Assembly: GCA_946811185.2 (NCBI GenBank) | Contig: OX328106.1 | Span: 44,528,311-44,592,310, forward strand | Direction of reading: 5' to 3' | Length of the DNA stretch: 64,000 bases | DNA from: Hippopus hippopus | Lineage: Eukaryota; Mollusca; Bivalvia; Cardiida; Cardiidae | In this document: in pieces, positions 29,872-40,800 of the stretch | How positions within the stretch are numbered: the first letter of the stretch is position 1 | Layout: each line of letters starts with the position of its first letter | Program-made: the position numbers and the translations under genes | The notes under the pieces: generated by a model | What the model saw: only the letters and a program-made list of their open reading frames with translations | The model's database searches: none | What the model was told of the DNA's origin: nothing

Positions 29872-29970
29872 AAAAAAACTTCAGAAAAGTGAGGGAAAAG
29901 GAGAAAATCCTGGTAACTAGTATTTTATCCTTTTTCTCTCATTGTTTTCTACCCTTTGAAACAGCCATGG
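29872..29970 (-). mobile_element. T4 hairpin fragment
   Basis: GGGAAAAGGAGAAAATCCTG and TATTTTATCCTTTTTCTCTC, then TTGTTTTCTACCCTTTGAAA. Outer ends missing. Confidence 0.7.
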
Positions 29971-30133
29971 TAATAAAGCGCTATTCAAGATAAAAAAAAA
30001 AAATCGAATGGCTGTAGCAGATTTAAAACATTTTCTAGGGTATCAAAGAGATATACCAGGATCAGACTGCACCAATGTGAAAGCCAGACTAAGTGTTGAC
30101 TCTTTGAAAAGAACAAAAAGTTAACATTCTGAG

Positions 30134-30333
30134 CTCTTAGCCCATATGCTCCATAGCGCGACTCACTGACCTTTTGTGGACAGTGTAGATCAAGATCAGA
30201 CTGCACGGAACGTGCAGTCTGATCTTGAATCTACACTGTCCGATACGGAGATATTTTTACACAAAATATACATTTGGGGTTTTACTATCGGCTTGAAAGT
30301 TTTATTTCAGTTATTTAGAACGATAACGGTTAA
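30134..30333 (+). mobile_element. T1 MITE
   Basis: CTCTTAGCCCATATGCTCC, GCGCGACTCACTGACC, hairpin 30179-30242 and AGAACGATAACGGTTAA. Left TTAA is lost. Confidence 0.8.
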
Positions 30334-30479
30334 AATCACTGAAGGCACCGAAAAAGAGTAAAAATCAGCTTAATTCGCAAAATAACGCGTCTGAGGGATT
30401 CTCCAATTAATAATTCATTAAATGTTCTCCACACACTGGTGATTTGATTTTGTTGGCGGAACAAAAATAACTTCGGAAC

Positions 30480-30692
30480 GTTCACCCTTACAGTACCGGC
30501 TAAATAAAAAGCCATTTAAAAATTACTTAATACAATCCAATTATTGCTATTAAAAAGTTGTTTTGACGAGATTATGTAACGAAAGAGCGGACAGTGTAGA
30601 TCGAAGATCAGACTGCATATTCTGTGAAGTCTGATCTTGATCTACACAGTCAGCAAAATCAACTCAAGCCCGGTCCAGCGCTATCAGGGTTA
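30480..30692 (-). mobile_element. T1 variant with alternative arm
   Basis: CACCCTTACAGTACCGGCTA, hairpin (CGGACAGTGTAGATCGAAG to TCTACACAGTC), then CAAAATCAACTCAAGCCCGG and AGCGCTATCAGGGTTAA. It shares the alternative arm with 29317, defining a subfamily. Confidence 0.8.
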
Positions 30693-30826
30693 AGAATTCA
30701 TTATTTATGATATTGGTCCGGCCATCAGTTACTTTTTTAACAGAGAGATTCTCTTATAATCGGTATTGCTGTAATTACTTCCATAGAACTAAGAACATTG
30801 GACAAGACAGCAGGGGGAAGACAGAG

Positions 30827-30830
<4 letters not shown>

Positions 30831-30912
<82 letters not shown>
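30831..30912. repeat. Long microsatellite (GA)41
   Basis: About 82 bases of uninterrupted alternating A and G, followed by purine-rich DNA to about 31020. Strong purine asymmetry permits triplex (H-DNA) folding by general knowledge. Confidence 0.97.
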
Positions 30913-30915
<3 letters not shown>

Positions 30916-31459
30916 GAGCGCGAAAGAGGGGAAGAGATGAAAAGAGAGAGAAAGAGGGGAAAAGAGGAAGAGGTGAGCAAATGGAGAAAAATGGAAAAAA
31001 AAGTAGAGAAAGGGAGGGAGGTCTTCCGTAGGTTCGATTTTCGATAGTAAATCTTGATTTTCGACAGCAAAAATCTAATTCTCAAGACTCCTACCTGTGA
31101 TATGCTCTGAAAATCATTTAAATGGACAACATTGTTCAAGATCGGAATGCACAGAAAGTACATTCTGATTTACGGTATCAGCGCTCAGTGCTGTCTGGTA
31201 TAAATTTTCGACAGCTCTGTTTTTTCCACCAATAAGTTACTACTTCCCGTAGGCGAAAATTAAGTCTTCAGATTTCTAGAAGTAGGTTTCTGTGCTTCAT
31301 AGAAAAGTGTAGATTAAGATCAGATAGTGCAAGATTCAAAGACTATTTTTTTTTTTTCTTTATTGCTGTCTTTTATATACGTGTTAATCAGTAGGGGAGT
31401 AACTGTCGAATTAGATCGCTCAACAACGACTACCTTTTCACAAATGCCACTGCTTGACT
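30913..31459. other. Unassigned; purine-rich then AT-rich
   Basis: A T hairpin relic (TGTTCAAGATCGGAATGCAC, GTACATTCTGATTTACGG) lies at 31130-31175. No exon was recognised. Confidence 0.4.
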
Positions 31460-31685
31460 CTCTACCCGGCGACAAATTTAGCGACTTGTCCAAATTGAAA
31501 GTATTTGTAGACGACATAGAGCTGTAAATGTTGCCCAAATCGATGAATTTATCATTGATGGAATAGAAAACAATGTGGGAAAAGGAGAAAATGATGGTTA
31601 CCAGCATTTTCTCCATTTCCCACAATGTTTTCATAAACCTTTCCTCCAGGTTCGTCAAAACAAGGGATTGTTTGGTACAGGCTTA
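31460..31685 (+). mobile_element. T4 MITE
   Basis: CGGCGACAAATTTAGCGAC, CCAAATTGAAAGTATTTGTA, then a near-perfect hairpin (GGAGAAAATGATGGTTACC, CAGCATTTTCTCCATTTCC) and GGGATTGTTTGGTACAGG. Ends worn. Confidence 0.85.
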
Positions 31686-32039
31686 GATAAAAATTGCTAT
31701 GTTTATATTGGCAACTTCATTTATAGTCCTCTAAACGTTTTTGCCTATCTATCTATCTATACATCTATGTAGTTTGTTCTTTTCTTTACGACTAGATTTT
31801 AAAGTCGATACGATACAAAACATCGTAAACCCCCAAAAAACATAAATAATACCCACTTTTGATAATAGACCGCTTATCTGGCTTAGCTTATCGGGCAACA
31901 TGGCAGAGATTTATACAATGGGAAAGTACTAGAAGGAATAAAAAAAAAGAATGGAAATGCATATATCACGAAAATGCAGTTGAAAAATGCACTACCACAA
32001 TAACATAAAATACATAATATCTTCTAAATCTTTCGCCGT
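31686..32039. other. No gene; short (CTAT)n at 31747
   Basis: CTATCTATCTATCTATAC is the only repeat seen. The rest is AT-rich. Confidence 0.5.
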
Positions 32040-32455
32040 TCCTTCCTTGGACCCCTTTATCTACCCCTTTCTTCGTCCTAGCATCATTCCTCCTTTTATT
32101 ACGTCGTCCCCTTCTCTGTTTGTTCGACGGCGTGTTAATTCATTCTTTCCTTCCCTCTTTTCTCCCTCCCATCCTCTTTGTTTCTTTTATTCCTTCTTTC
32201 CTCCCACTTCATTTTTTTCCTTTCTTTTCATCTCTTTCTTCTTTTCAATCGTTCCTTCATTCGTTCCTTCGTTTCTTCCTTCCCCTTTCCTTGCCTTTCA
32301 TCCATGCCTTCCTCCCTCCCTCTTTTCCTTCTCTCTTATTCTTCTCTCTTATCCTTCCTTCCTATCATCCCTCCCTCCCTCCCTCCTTCCTTCCTCCCTC
32401 CCTCCCTCCCTCCCTCCCTCTATCCTTCCTTCCTTCCTTCCTTCCTTCCTTCCAC
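32040..32455. repeat. Polypyrimidine tract with (TTCC)n and (CCTC)n
   Basis: About 400 bases almost all C and T on the plus strand, with perfect CCCT and CCTT arrays at 32370-32452. Open frames across it in three phases are artefacts of low complexity. Confidence 0.93.
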
Positions 32456-32561
32456 CAAAAACCCAAACTTACAAACATTTTTACCTTCCAAACAAACTAA
32501 CACCAACCATCCACCAATTCTTTTAACTTAAAATTTAATCTCATTACTTGTAAAACTTTCT

Positions 32562-32842
32562 AAATCCTTTTCAGCACCGTAAACAAAACCTTGGGCTTTT
32601 GGAACGGCATAGATCAAGATCATACTGCACAGAACGTGCAGTTTGTTCTTGGATCTATACCATCCGGTTCTTTAGTCAAACCTCTAGAAAAAAAAAACTG
32701 TCTGCACATAAAATGCAGCCTGATCTTGATCTATGCCGTACCCTTCTTTAGTCAAGCCCACAATATAAACATCTTTTTTTACTTTCAATGGATTGTATGT
32801 TCAGGCGCCAAAAGAAGTTGAGTTTAAATATTTGTCGCTAAA
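32562..32842 (+). mobile_element. T3 MITE with duplicated right hairpin half
   Basis: Left TAAATCCTTTTCAGCACCG, complete hairpin (GGCATAGATCAAGATCATAC to GATCTATACCATCCGG), then a second right half (AAATGCAGCCTGATC, GATCTATGCCGTACCC). TTCTTTAGTCAA appears after each half. It ends GAGTTTAAATATTTGTCGCT. Confidence 0.8.
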
Positions 32843-33630
32843 AAAAATAAATATCTACGTCGACAAGCATGCTACATGCTACTATCTGAATATCATCCAC
32901 AAGGTTTAGAAAAAAAGAAGCAGAAAGTTCAAAATTTCATAAACCACGAACAGAGATCAGATCAAAATTTAGATAAGGGCAAAATACATTTCTAAACATT
33001 GATACTGACACTCGGTAAATAGATCGTGACAGGCCCGCCACTGAGGTAGACCATTTTGAGCGGGGTAATGCAGCTGTTAATTTCTACTGCAGTTAGATCT
33101 CTATAGTTCGAACGTATGATAAGTCGAATTCATCGCTTAACTCGAAGTATCGATTTCACTTAAATTTTCTAAAACTCAAACAAACGATAATTTTATTATT
33201 TTGCTTTTACCTCAAATACATGTATATGTTTCATCCAGAAAGGACTTTTCTTCCGAAAAATGGAGAAGAGGGAACTATTCCTACATATTTAAATCACATA
33301 TTTCTTAAACTCGCAGTAAAAGTTTACATTTAGTATCAAATCTAATGTACCAATATTAGTTTATATATTTCTACAACATTTGCCCTGATAAATTTAACTT
33401 TTCAAAACATAAAACACTATGAACATCAAGTCACAGAGTCAAATTAACAAAGCAGGCAATAAAACAATTATTAGCATTTCAAACACTTTTGAGGATTATT
33501 GAAACTTTGACCTGGTTAGAATGACATTCGTTTATATCTTTGCCATTTGGTAACCTTTATTATAGTGGTATAAAATGAAAAGCTTTGTAATTTATATCTC
33601 TTGGTCACGCTTGGGTTTGGCGGGGGTGGG
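32843..33630. other. No gene or repeat family recognised
   Basis: AT-rich sequence, no repeat ends or exons seen. Confidence 0.4.
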
Positions 33631-33720
33631 GAAGGAGACGGACGGACGGACGGAGAACAAGACAGAGAAGGAGAGAGAGAGAAACAGAGACAAAGACACA
33701 GAGAGAGAAAGATAGACATA
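33631..33720. repeat. Purine-rich microsatellite
   Basis: GGACGGACGGACGGA units followed by degenerate GAGAGA and GACA words. Confidence 0.85.
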
Positions 33721-34049
33721 CGAACAGAGACAGGCAAACAGTGTCTGACTAAATAAACTGTGTAAAAGGTAACCCAACAAAGGAATTTTTTGAACGAGCC
33801 AACAAGTGAAGGTACGGATGAATCAATGGACTAATAAATATATGGTCCGGTAATCTGACTGAAAAAAGACGAGAAGAGTTACATTCAAACAGCAAGACAT
33901 GAAGACACACACAATTACATATGTATGATTTTATTAATGAGATTATTAAGTTTAACTATATTCGTGGTCACGTAGAACATCAAAGAGAAAGAGAGAAATT
34001 GGTCACTTGCGACGATACAAACAGATAGACCATCAAAATATCATGCAGG
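33721..34049. other. No gene or repeat family recognised
   Basis: AT-rich sequence, unassigned. Confidence 0.4.
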
Positions 34050-34258
34050 AGCGGTTAACGTCTTTATTAGATGACAAAATAGTAGACTTATCAAAGCATT
34101 CGCAATCTTAACGTCAGATGTGGTTCATTGACAAAAATTGTCGTTGAAAAGGTAGAAAACGATGTGGGAACAGAAGAAATGCTGGTTACCAACATTTTCT
34201 CCTTTTTCCACATTGTTTTCATGACTTTTTCCTGGGGTCGCTAAAATAAAAGGATTTT
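34050..34258 (+). mobile_element. T4 MITE
   Basis: GGTTAACGTCTTTATTAGAT, AAAGCATTCGCAATC, hairpin (AGAAATGCTGGTTACC, AACATTTTCTCCTTTTTCC), then GACTTTTTCCTGGGGTCGC. The hairpin lost three bases in one arm. Confidence 0.8.
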
Positions 34259-34499
34259 TGGAAAAGGGCTTATTTATACGATGCATGAAACTTTGGAAAG
34301 ACTCATTCGCGGTCTCTTGAGGAAACGAAAAGGAAGCTAGTATAGAGAGAACATTGACAGTAAGAATATCCTTGCGCAACAGACTCCACAGTCCGGCCTT
34401 GCACCGACGAAACCAAGAAAAGATATGGAAAAGTGAGCTGTCGCTGTGCTGTGACTGAAAAACCTGTTTAAAGCGGTGTAAAACTTCATTAAAAGCGTT
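34259..34499. other. Spacer between opposed T4 copies
   Basis: No repeat or domain seen. A minus open frame (34125-34553) spans it only because its ends lie in T4 sequence. Confidence 0.4.
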
Positions 34500-34715
34500 T
34501 ACCACACAATCCCGACTTTTAACAACCCTGAGAAAGAAAGCTTTTGAAGACATTGTTGAAAAAGGAGAAAATGCTTGTAACCAGCATTTTCTCCTTTTTC
34601 CACAATTTTTTTTCTACCCTTCCCAAAACGAATTTCAATTTTTGAGCTGCGTTTAATTTGTCGTCTGCAAATGCTTTGGATTTCGACATATCTAAATTCT
34701 TTCGTCCGGTAGTCT
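34500..34715 (-). mobile_element. T4 MITE
   Basis: ACACAATCCCGACTTTTAAC, CCTGAGAAAGAAAGCTTTTG, loopless hairpin (AAAGGAGAAAATGCTTGTA, CAGCATTTTCTCCTTTTTCC), TCGTCTGCAAATGCTTTGG and TTTCGTCCGGTAG. It is the head-to-head partner of 34050. Confidence 0.85.
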
Positions 34716-35178
34716 TAAAAAAAATCCAAACGAAGAATTTAAACAGCTATTTCACAAAAATTAGAGTACTTTGATTTTTCGCTCGTCTAAAAATAGTTTA
34801 AATATCTTGCGTGCAAGGATGGGTTAATGATCACCGGCCATTTTCAGGTTGACCGCGTGTGAAAAGACCCGATCAGCGGAAGATGTGAAAACTACATTGT
34901 GCGGCAAACAAGTGGAAAATACGGTTTAAAGGAATATATAAAACACTTGTTACGCTATTTCGTGTAACGGTGAAATTTTCAGGTCGCGGTTGTGAGTTAC
35001 TGGGTCTCCTCTGATTCTGTTATTATTTTGACCTCTTTCCGTCCAAATACAATGTTTTATGGCCCTTGCACAAGACTTGTATTACAAGCAAATTCCTCTT
35101 TTCCCACAGCGTTTTTCATATTATTAGAAAAACGTGCAAGAAATGGCAAATATAATCACACGTAACCGTTCTGATATT
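34716..35178. other. No gene or repeat family recognised
   Basis: AT-rich sequence. TTTTCCCACAGCGTTTTTCA near 35100 may be a small T4 relic. Confidence 0.35.
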
Positions 35179-35484
35179 TGATTGATTGATTGTATGTTGT
35201 TTCACGCCGTTTTAAGCATTAACTCAGTTATATCGCAGCGGCCAGTGCTCCTATCCATGCTTTTCTGGAGTTTCATTTTTACAAGTACTCCGCACAATAT
35301 TCTTTCAAAGCCACTGACTGCTTTCCCACATAACCATCGTCGAAACAATGGTCAGCGGTGAGAGAGGAATGAATCCTGTCGCAATGACTATCATCAATCT
35401 TTGGAAAAAAATTGGCCCAGCCGGGAATGAACCAACGACCCCCTTTTCTCAAGTTCTGCACGCTACCGACTAAGCTACCGGGGC
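35179..35484 (-). mobile_element. SINE-c, full length
   Basis: On minus: GCCCCGGTAGCTTAGTCGGT head with A box, B box in GGTTCATTCCCGGC, body GATTGATGATAGTCATTGC and GCTGACCATTGTTTCGACG, then CACTGGCCGCTGCGATATAA and a (TCAA)n tail. It is the reference copy for the shorter fragments at 37133, 57080 and 61510. Confidence 0.8.
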
Positions 35485-35949
35485 TTGGTTCCACACAACA
35501 CAAAACCAGTGGGTGGCTGCTATTGGATGTAATATGCAGCAATCAGAAAAGGCGTTACAAAGTGCTTTAAGTCCTGTACAAAGATGGTGGAAAAATTATG
35601 TTCTTAACTAAACTTAACTAAAAGTTTTCTTGAATGATATTGTTTAATTTTATTATTTTTCATGAATGACATTGTCTTTTTTGATTTGTGCACGTTCTCT
35701 GCAGTCTGGCCTTGATCTACGCAGTACGCAAAAAGCTGTCAGTGAAAAAGTTAAATATTCACGTTCTTCGTTCACTATGAATTCGTTCTAAGTTTTCTTC
35801 AATCGACCCGTGACCTCTCATTTGTAAATAGTTACGTTCAGTAATATCTTTGACAAGTAAACTTGAAAAGTTGATAAGTTATTCAATTACAAGTACAGTC
35901 CTTATCGAATCGCAATTACTTGCTAGGCCTGGTGTAATCTTCCCTTTAT
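35485..35949. other. Unassigned with one T2/T3 end
   Basis: At 35691-35755 CACGTTCTCTGCAGTCTGG, GATCTACGCAGTACGC and GTCAGTGAAAAAGTTAA form half a hairpin and a T2-like end. No exon. Confidence 0.5.
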
Positions 35950-36168
35950 ATGTTTACCACAATATTAATTCTTGACTCGTCCAAATTGAAAGCATTTGAA
36001 GATGATAAAGGTGGCTAAACAGATGGGGTTTGTCTTTGATAAGATGGGAAACTTTGTTGGAAAAGGAGAAAATGCTGGTTACCAGCATTTTCTCCTTTTC
36101 CCACAATGTTTTCAAAAACTGCCTGAGTAAATGTTGCTAAAACTCGGGATTGTGTGGTAAAGATTTAT
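35950..36168 (+). mobile_element. T4 MITE, near full length
   Basis: TTTACCACAATATTAATTC, CCAAATTGAAAGCATTTGAA, perfect hairpin (AAAGGAGAAAATGCTGGTTA and complement, 36060-36105) and TCGGGATTGTGTGGTAAAG. Confidence 0.85.
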
Positions 36169-36187
36169 TAAGTTCTTGTGGTCATTT

Positions 36188-36457
36188 AGCCCTTTACCAA
36201 ACGATAAAATTTAAGACTTGTCCGTTTTCAAAGGATTTGCAGACAACTAATTCCGTGTTTCTAAAATCATGGGATGTGTCTTTCAAAAGGCAGAAAACAT
36301 TGTGGGAAAAGGAGAAAATGCTGGTCTTTGAAAGGGTAGAAAACATTGTGAGAAACGGAGAAAATGCTGCCTGGTTACGAGCATTTTCTCCTTTTTCCCA
36401 AAATCTTATCATAAACCTTCTTTCGTTAAATCTCGGGATTGTTTGGGAACAGGTTAA
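36188..36457 (+). mobile_element. T4 MITE with internal duplication
   Basis: CCCTTTACCAAACGATAAAA end, then AGGATTTGCAGACAACTAAT. The segment GCAGAAAACATTGTGGG...GAAAATGCTGG occurs twice (about 36291-36324 and 36338-36369), so it has two left hairpin arms and one right arm. Ends TTGTTTGGGAACAGG and TTAA. Confidence 0.85.
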
Positions 36458-36639
36458 ACCTTCGAACAACTACAACCACTTACAATACTAGTTGTATTCC
36501 TTTAACAAAGGGGGTAATTACATCGTAAGTCCTATGCTAGGTTTCACGTAAAAAACTTCAGTCTCCTATTTTGCTCAAATCCGCCAACGAGTTGCGTCGC
36601 GCTATGGATTATAGGATGAAGGTTATATTCGATATGAAA

Positions 36640-36901
36640 TGGCTTGCAACCCGCGAAAAGGGGCATTCGGACATTTGCGTAAAGTGTCCTCTCGGATCAG
36701 CCTGCGCAGTCCGCGCAGGCTAATCCGAGACGGCACTTTACGACTACGTTAGATTTTGTGCTACAGTAGACTTGCGCAAAACAGAAAATTACATAAAAAC
36801 GGAAAGTGTCGTTTCGGTCAGCCTGCGCGGACTGCGCAGGCTGATCCGAGAAGACACTTTGCGCAAATGTCCGAATGCCCCTTTTCGCGTGTTGCAGGCC
36901 A
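36640..36901 (+). mobile_element. P2 MITE, full length
   Basis: TGGCTTGCAACCCGCGAAAA to CGCGTGTTGCAGGCCA. Left hairpin 36699-36735 and right hairpin 36815-36860 are intact apart from a lost TTA in TTTCGGTCAGCC. Confidence 0.9.
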
Positions 36902-37132
36902 AATGGTACACAAGCCTGTCCGTGATTATTGGTTCCTTTCAGGTGAATCAGGGCAAGTTTACTATCTTATGTTGCACACCTGGTTTCTTCGTTATTGACA
37001 AATTTTGAAACCTGCTTTTAATGTGAAACTTACAAACAAGAGTTCTATTTTGCTGAGACATTCCGCCTTAGCCAATCACAATTTTTGAGGTTTCATTTTA
37101 AACTTAAAAACAGGATGGTTTTTTCAACACGT

Positions 37133-37300
37133 TTGTTTGTATGGTTAACGCCATTTTCAACATTGTTTTATTCATACATGTATCGCAGCGGCCAATGCTT
37201 TGCTTGAGTTTTTTACCAGTACTTTGTACAATATTCTTTCAGAGCCACTGGCTGGATTTCAACATGACCATCGTCGAAACACGGATCAGCGGTGAGAGAG
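37133..37300 (-). mobile_element. SINE-c, head missing
   Basis: GTTAACGCCATTTTCAACAT, TATCGCAGCGGCCAATGC, TTCAGAGCCACTGGCTGG and CATCGTCGAAACACGGATCA match 35179 in order. It stops before the tRNA head. Confidence 0.7.
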
Positions 37301-37409
37301 AATAAATGATCCCATAAACTAAGGGCATGAAAGTGAATTTATGATTATGACGAGATACTCTTACATAGTAGTACCAAGATTCAGATAAAGATCTATTCAA
37401 CTTTATTTT

Positions 37410-37421
37410 GATAACTCTCTG

Positions 37422-37452
<31 letters not shown>

Positions 37453-37470
37453 GTCTCTCTCTCTCTCTGT
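37410..37470. repeat. Microsatellite (CT)n
   Basis: CT units with periodic CTGT interruptions, then a pyrimidine skirt to 37495. Confidence 0.92.
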
Positions 37471-38009
37471 CCCCTCCTCAACCCCCCCTCCCTCCAAAAA
37501 AAAGGATAAAGATTTTGGTCAAAGTGCTATAGAATCGTTTCAGAAATCTTGCACGGTTCAGAGTCTTTCAAACTGCCGATATCCCTTTTAAATCTGATGC
37601 TGAATTTTCTGTTCAGTGAAACATCGCACACGATGGAAAATCTGATATCACAATGTACGTTCTGTATAGTCTGATCTTGATCTGCAGTTTCTACCAAAGC
37701 ACGTTATATTTCCTTGGGTTGCAAACAGAACAAAATAATAAAGAAAACTGAGAAAAGGGGGAAAGCCAACAAGTAAAAAGACACGTTTGTTTAATTTTGA
37801 AATAAAAGAAGTAGCATTGATAAAAATCAACAAACTAACTCATTCAAGTTTGAAAACGAACAGGGGTTGTGTTATTTGATTTGTGTCAAATTTTGTATGA
37901 ATGAGCCGGAGTGAAGTACTATCGTAGCGTATAATTACTGGAATTTTTTCACATTTTCCCGTTCTCCCCTAATTCCAAACCACACACACTGAAGTTTTTA
38001 CCTTTTAGA
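37471..38009. other. Unassigned with a T hairpin relic
   Basis: At 37650-37690 ACGTTCTGTATAGTCTGATC and TTGATCTGCAG are half a T hairpin. Nothing else recognised. Confidence 0.4.
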
Positions 38010-38190
38010 CCTGTCCTACAAAAAGTCATTTACAGATGACAAATAAATCCTGACCGAAGTGATGGGATTTGTGTTTGAAATGGTATAAAATTTTGTTGCA
38101 ATGGAATAAATTGCTCATTACCAGCATTTTCTCCTCATCCTACATTGTTATCAACAACCTTTGGCAAGACCCAACATAACGTTTGATTGG
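38010..38190 (+). mobile_element. T4 MITE, degraded
   Basis: CCTACAAAAAGTCATTTAC, AGTGATGGGATTTGTGTTTG, TTACCAGCATTTTCTCCTC and CATAACGTTTGATTGGTCAA. Hairpin left arm is decayed. Confidence 0.65.
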
Positions 38191-39639
38191 TCAACCCAAT
38201 TAGGTGACCTAGATGCACGTTTAGAAATGACAGATCGATCTCACATATTAATTAACTTGTTGAAAATTTTGATACCTACTTTGAATTAATTCTTCAACAA
38301 ACGATCTGTGTTTTCTCATTTTTCCTAGATGTTTTATACCCTTTTAAAGACAACTGCTATCATTTGAGCAACTTTTAAAATGAAGTTTGAAACAAGTACA
38401 AAGATGAATGTGTCGTCTAGTTAGAGCCTCATTGCTTGTCGAGTATGTCTGATTTTAACCGTCCCATGGACTTCTGCTTTCGTGACCTGACTTACACAGG
38501 TAAACACACGCGTAAATCAAAGTGGACTGTTCTAAAGACACCTGGTCGCTATAAATACAATAACACGCAATAAATCAACTTTCACCTCTCTGTCGTAAAG
38601 GTGAGAGACGTAATTCATATTGTTTCGTGTGATCATATCCCTTTATCACCGGTATCCGCCCCTCCTGCATTCCGGATGACCCAGTTGCCCTAAATTCAAC
38701 TTCGGACTCCTTCCTCTTACATGATTCAATAAATTTGTTTGTTCTGTTTTTGTGTTTACCTATGTTTTTCTTAAGTTTCAAGTTCGGGTTCTGCAAACAA
38801 AAAAGCCTTGTCCACGAAAAATTCCGCAAAAACAAGCCCATTACCAAAATGGCCATTTGAAGACCTTCTGTTATTTCAATCAATAAGTATCAAATTAAAG
38901 TACATGTACACTAAAATGTATCTCCTGATTGGCTGAGATAGGCTATTTCCAACCAATGTAGAGGTCCATAATTAACTTTTAGAATTACACTCGTATCAAA
39001 ATGGCTTATAAATCCCAACTCGGGTAACAAATTTCAGTCTCCATGAGTAACATGGTTTTTTCCCCCCTAAAATCAGAGATACATTTCGCAGTGCCAGGAT
39101 AACTGAGGTTTCCCTCAAAAGCAGAAAAAATAAACAAACATGTGTTTTCCAGAACTGCATTCGCTAGTAATTAAAGCATAAATAAACTCTCGTTTTCTCT
39201 GAAGAAATAATCTTTTAAGCAGGCTCTCTATCTGTTATTTACCATTCAAGACGACTTTTATAACTTTTTTTTTGTAATTACGCACTTATCGTAAAAAGCT
39301 TTTGAAAGCATCATAAGATAACAATTACTCTATTTGCCACAGTGTTTTCAATATCATTTAAAAAACTGCGTTTTTCTTTCCTTAACTCAGTTTAATGGCT
39401 TACAAAGGTTCTATTCCTATTTCAAAGATTGTTACAATATTGGGTGAAAAGGTTCACGAAACTTTTTACAGCTCGTAACAAATGGAATTTTTTGCACTGA
39501 AGAGCATTTCAAAATGTCAATTACCGACAAATAAGTTACAAGTGTTTCGATCTTTGTAACCGCAACTACTGGGGAACCTTCAGATCAAATATTTATGAAA
39601 TATGAACCATTGATAATAGAGGAGCTTCTTCATCTTTTG
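38191..39639. other. Large unassigned stretch
   Basis: Weak T4 relics lie at 38300-38400 (TTATACCCTTTTAAAGAC, CTATCATTTGAGC) and 39300-39355 (GCTTTTGAAAGCATC, GTGTTTTCAATATC). TGATTGGCTGAG near 38930 recalls the W core. I found no domain or exon. Confidence 0.4.
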
Positions 39640-39677
39640 AATATTTCCCCCTCTCTCTATCCCTCTAACACCTCCCC

Positions 39678-39719
<42 letters not shown>

Positions 39720-39728
39720 ATCTGTCTA

Positions 39729-39788
<60 letters not shown>

Positions 39789-39790
39789 CC
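39640..39790. repeat. Compound microsatellite (CT)n-(CTGT)n-(CT)n
   Basis: CT at 39681-39718, about ten CTGT units at 39722-39761 and CT again to 39788. Symmetrical ordering. Confidence 0.96.
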
Positions 39791-39904
39791 ACGTGCTTTT
39801 GTGTTTTCTTTATCAGACACTCTATGCAGTGATCCGTCATTGTCTTCCACATCCAACTTCTCTTTGTCTTTGTACATAGGTTCATACCTGAATCCTTTAT
39901 CATG

Positions 39905-40088
39905 CTATCCCGAATTTTAACGACCCCGAGAAAATGGTTTTGGAAAATAAATGTGGGAAAAAAAAGAAAATGCAGGTTAGAAGCATACACTTTTTTTTCC
40001 CGACAATGTTTTCTACCCTATTAAGGACAAAAGACATCAAATGAGCCAAAATGTCGTCTGCACAAGTCGAATACTGTGTCGTTTGGTT
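39905..40088 (-). mobile_element. T4 MITE cut by P1
   Basis: ATCCCGAATTTTAACGACCC, a hairpin with diverged centre, TTTTCTACCCTATTAAGGAC, CATCAAATGAGCC and GTGTCGTTTGGTT. The P1 at 40089 begins exactly where the T4 end should finish. Confidence 0.75.
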
Positions 40089-40358
40089 TGAGCCATGCGT
40101 AGTGAAAAGAGAGCTTAATGAATCTGCAAAAAGTATCGGCCCAGGTCAGCCTGCGCAGTCCGCGCAGGCTGACCTGGGCCGATTCTTTTTGCTATTGGTA
40201 AATTTTCTGTATATCACAGGGTCAGTTTATCTTATGAATCAGTCAGTTATTGGACAAAATGGATTTTATGGATACATAATCATGTGATAACTTGCTTAGC
40301 AGCCGCATGATGCATCATGGAGATGCATATGGCCCCCTTTTTCCCAGAGCATGGCTCA
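40089..40358 (+). mobile_element. P1 MITE, full length
   Basis: TGAGCCATGCGTAGTGAAAA to CCCAGAGCATGGCTCA, 270 bp; palindrome GGTCAGCCTGCGCAGTCCGC is perfect. Confidence 0.92.
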
Positions 40359-40557
40359 CATATTTTCAAATCGACCACTCATCAATCGGATTCATTTTCA
40401 CAACTGAATTACTCTCAACACAATGCCCTATATTATGAACATAACTTAGAAGTTAGAACCCCTCAGTCCATGCAAGTAATTTAGTGTAATCTAAGAATTA
40501 TTTTGTATATTTCGGGTTTTCAAGTTAAACACGTTACGTGCTTACCACGTGACAAAA

Positions 40558-40800
40558 TTCATGGCTTGTCCAAATTCAAAGCACTTGCAGACAATAACTC
40601 AAATGTGGTTCAAAAGATAAAACCTGCCATCAATTGACTCAAAAATCATTGTTGGAAAGGAAGAAATGCTGGTTTCAAAAGTTCACATTTTCTCCTTTTC
40701 ACACAATGTTTTCTACCCTATCGAATGTTAGTCCTACAATTTGAGACAAATTTAAATTATTGTCCGTAAATGCCTTTTGTCTTTTTACAAGTACACATTT
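40558..40800. mobile_element. Mirror-image T4 (two left arms)
   Basis: The left side CTTGTCCAAATTCAAAGCAC and GCAGACAATAACTCAAATG is the T4 left arm. The right side, ACCCTATCGAATGTTAG, CAATTTGAGACAAATTTAAA and GTCCGTAAATGCCTTTTG, is the same arm inverted. Normal T4 copies have different arms, so this is a palindromic dimer around the hairpin (GGAAGAAATGCTGG, CACATTTTCTCCTTTTC). Confidence 0.7.

Noticed and set aside
30707..31163. Arg-Glu and Ser-Leu repeat proteins
   Set aside because: Translations of the (GA)n microsatellite in several phases on both strands.
31987..32526. Open frames of 117-179 codons, Ser/Pro/Leu/Phe-rich
   Set aside because: They cross the polypyrimidine tract in all three plus phases, an artefact of low complexity.
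34125..34553. 142-codon minus frame
   Set aside because: Both ends are T4 sequence (hairpin and ends); the middle has no domain.
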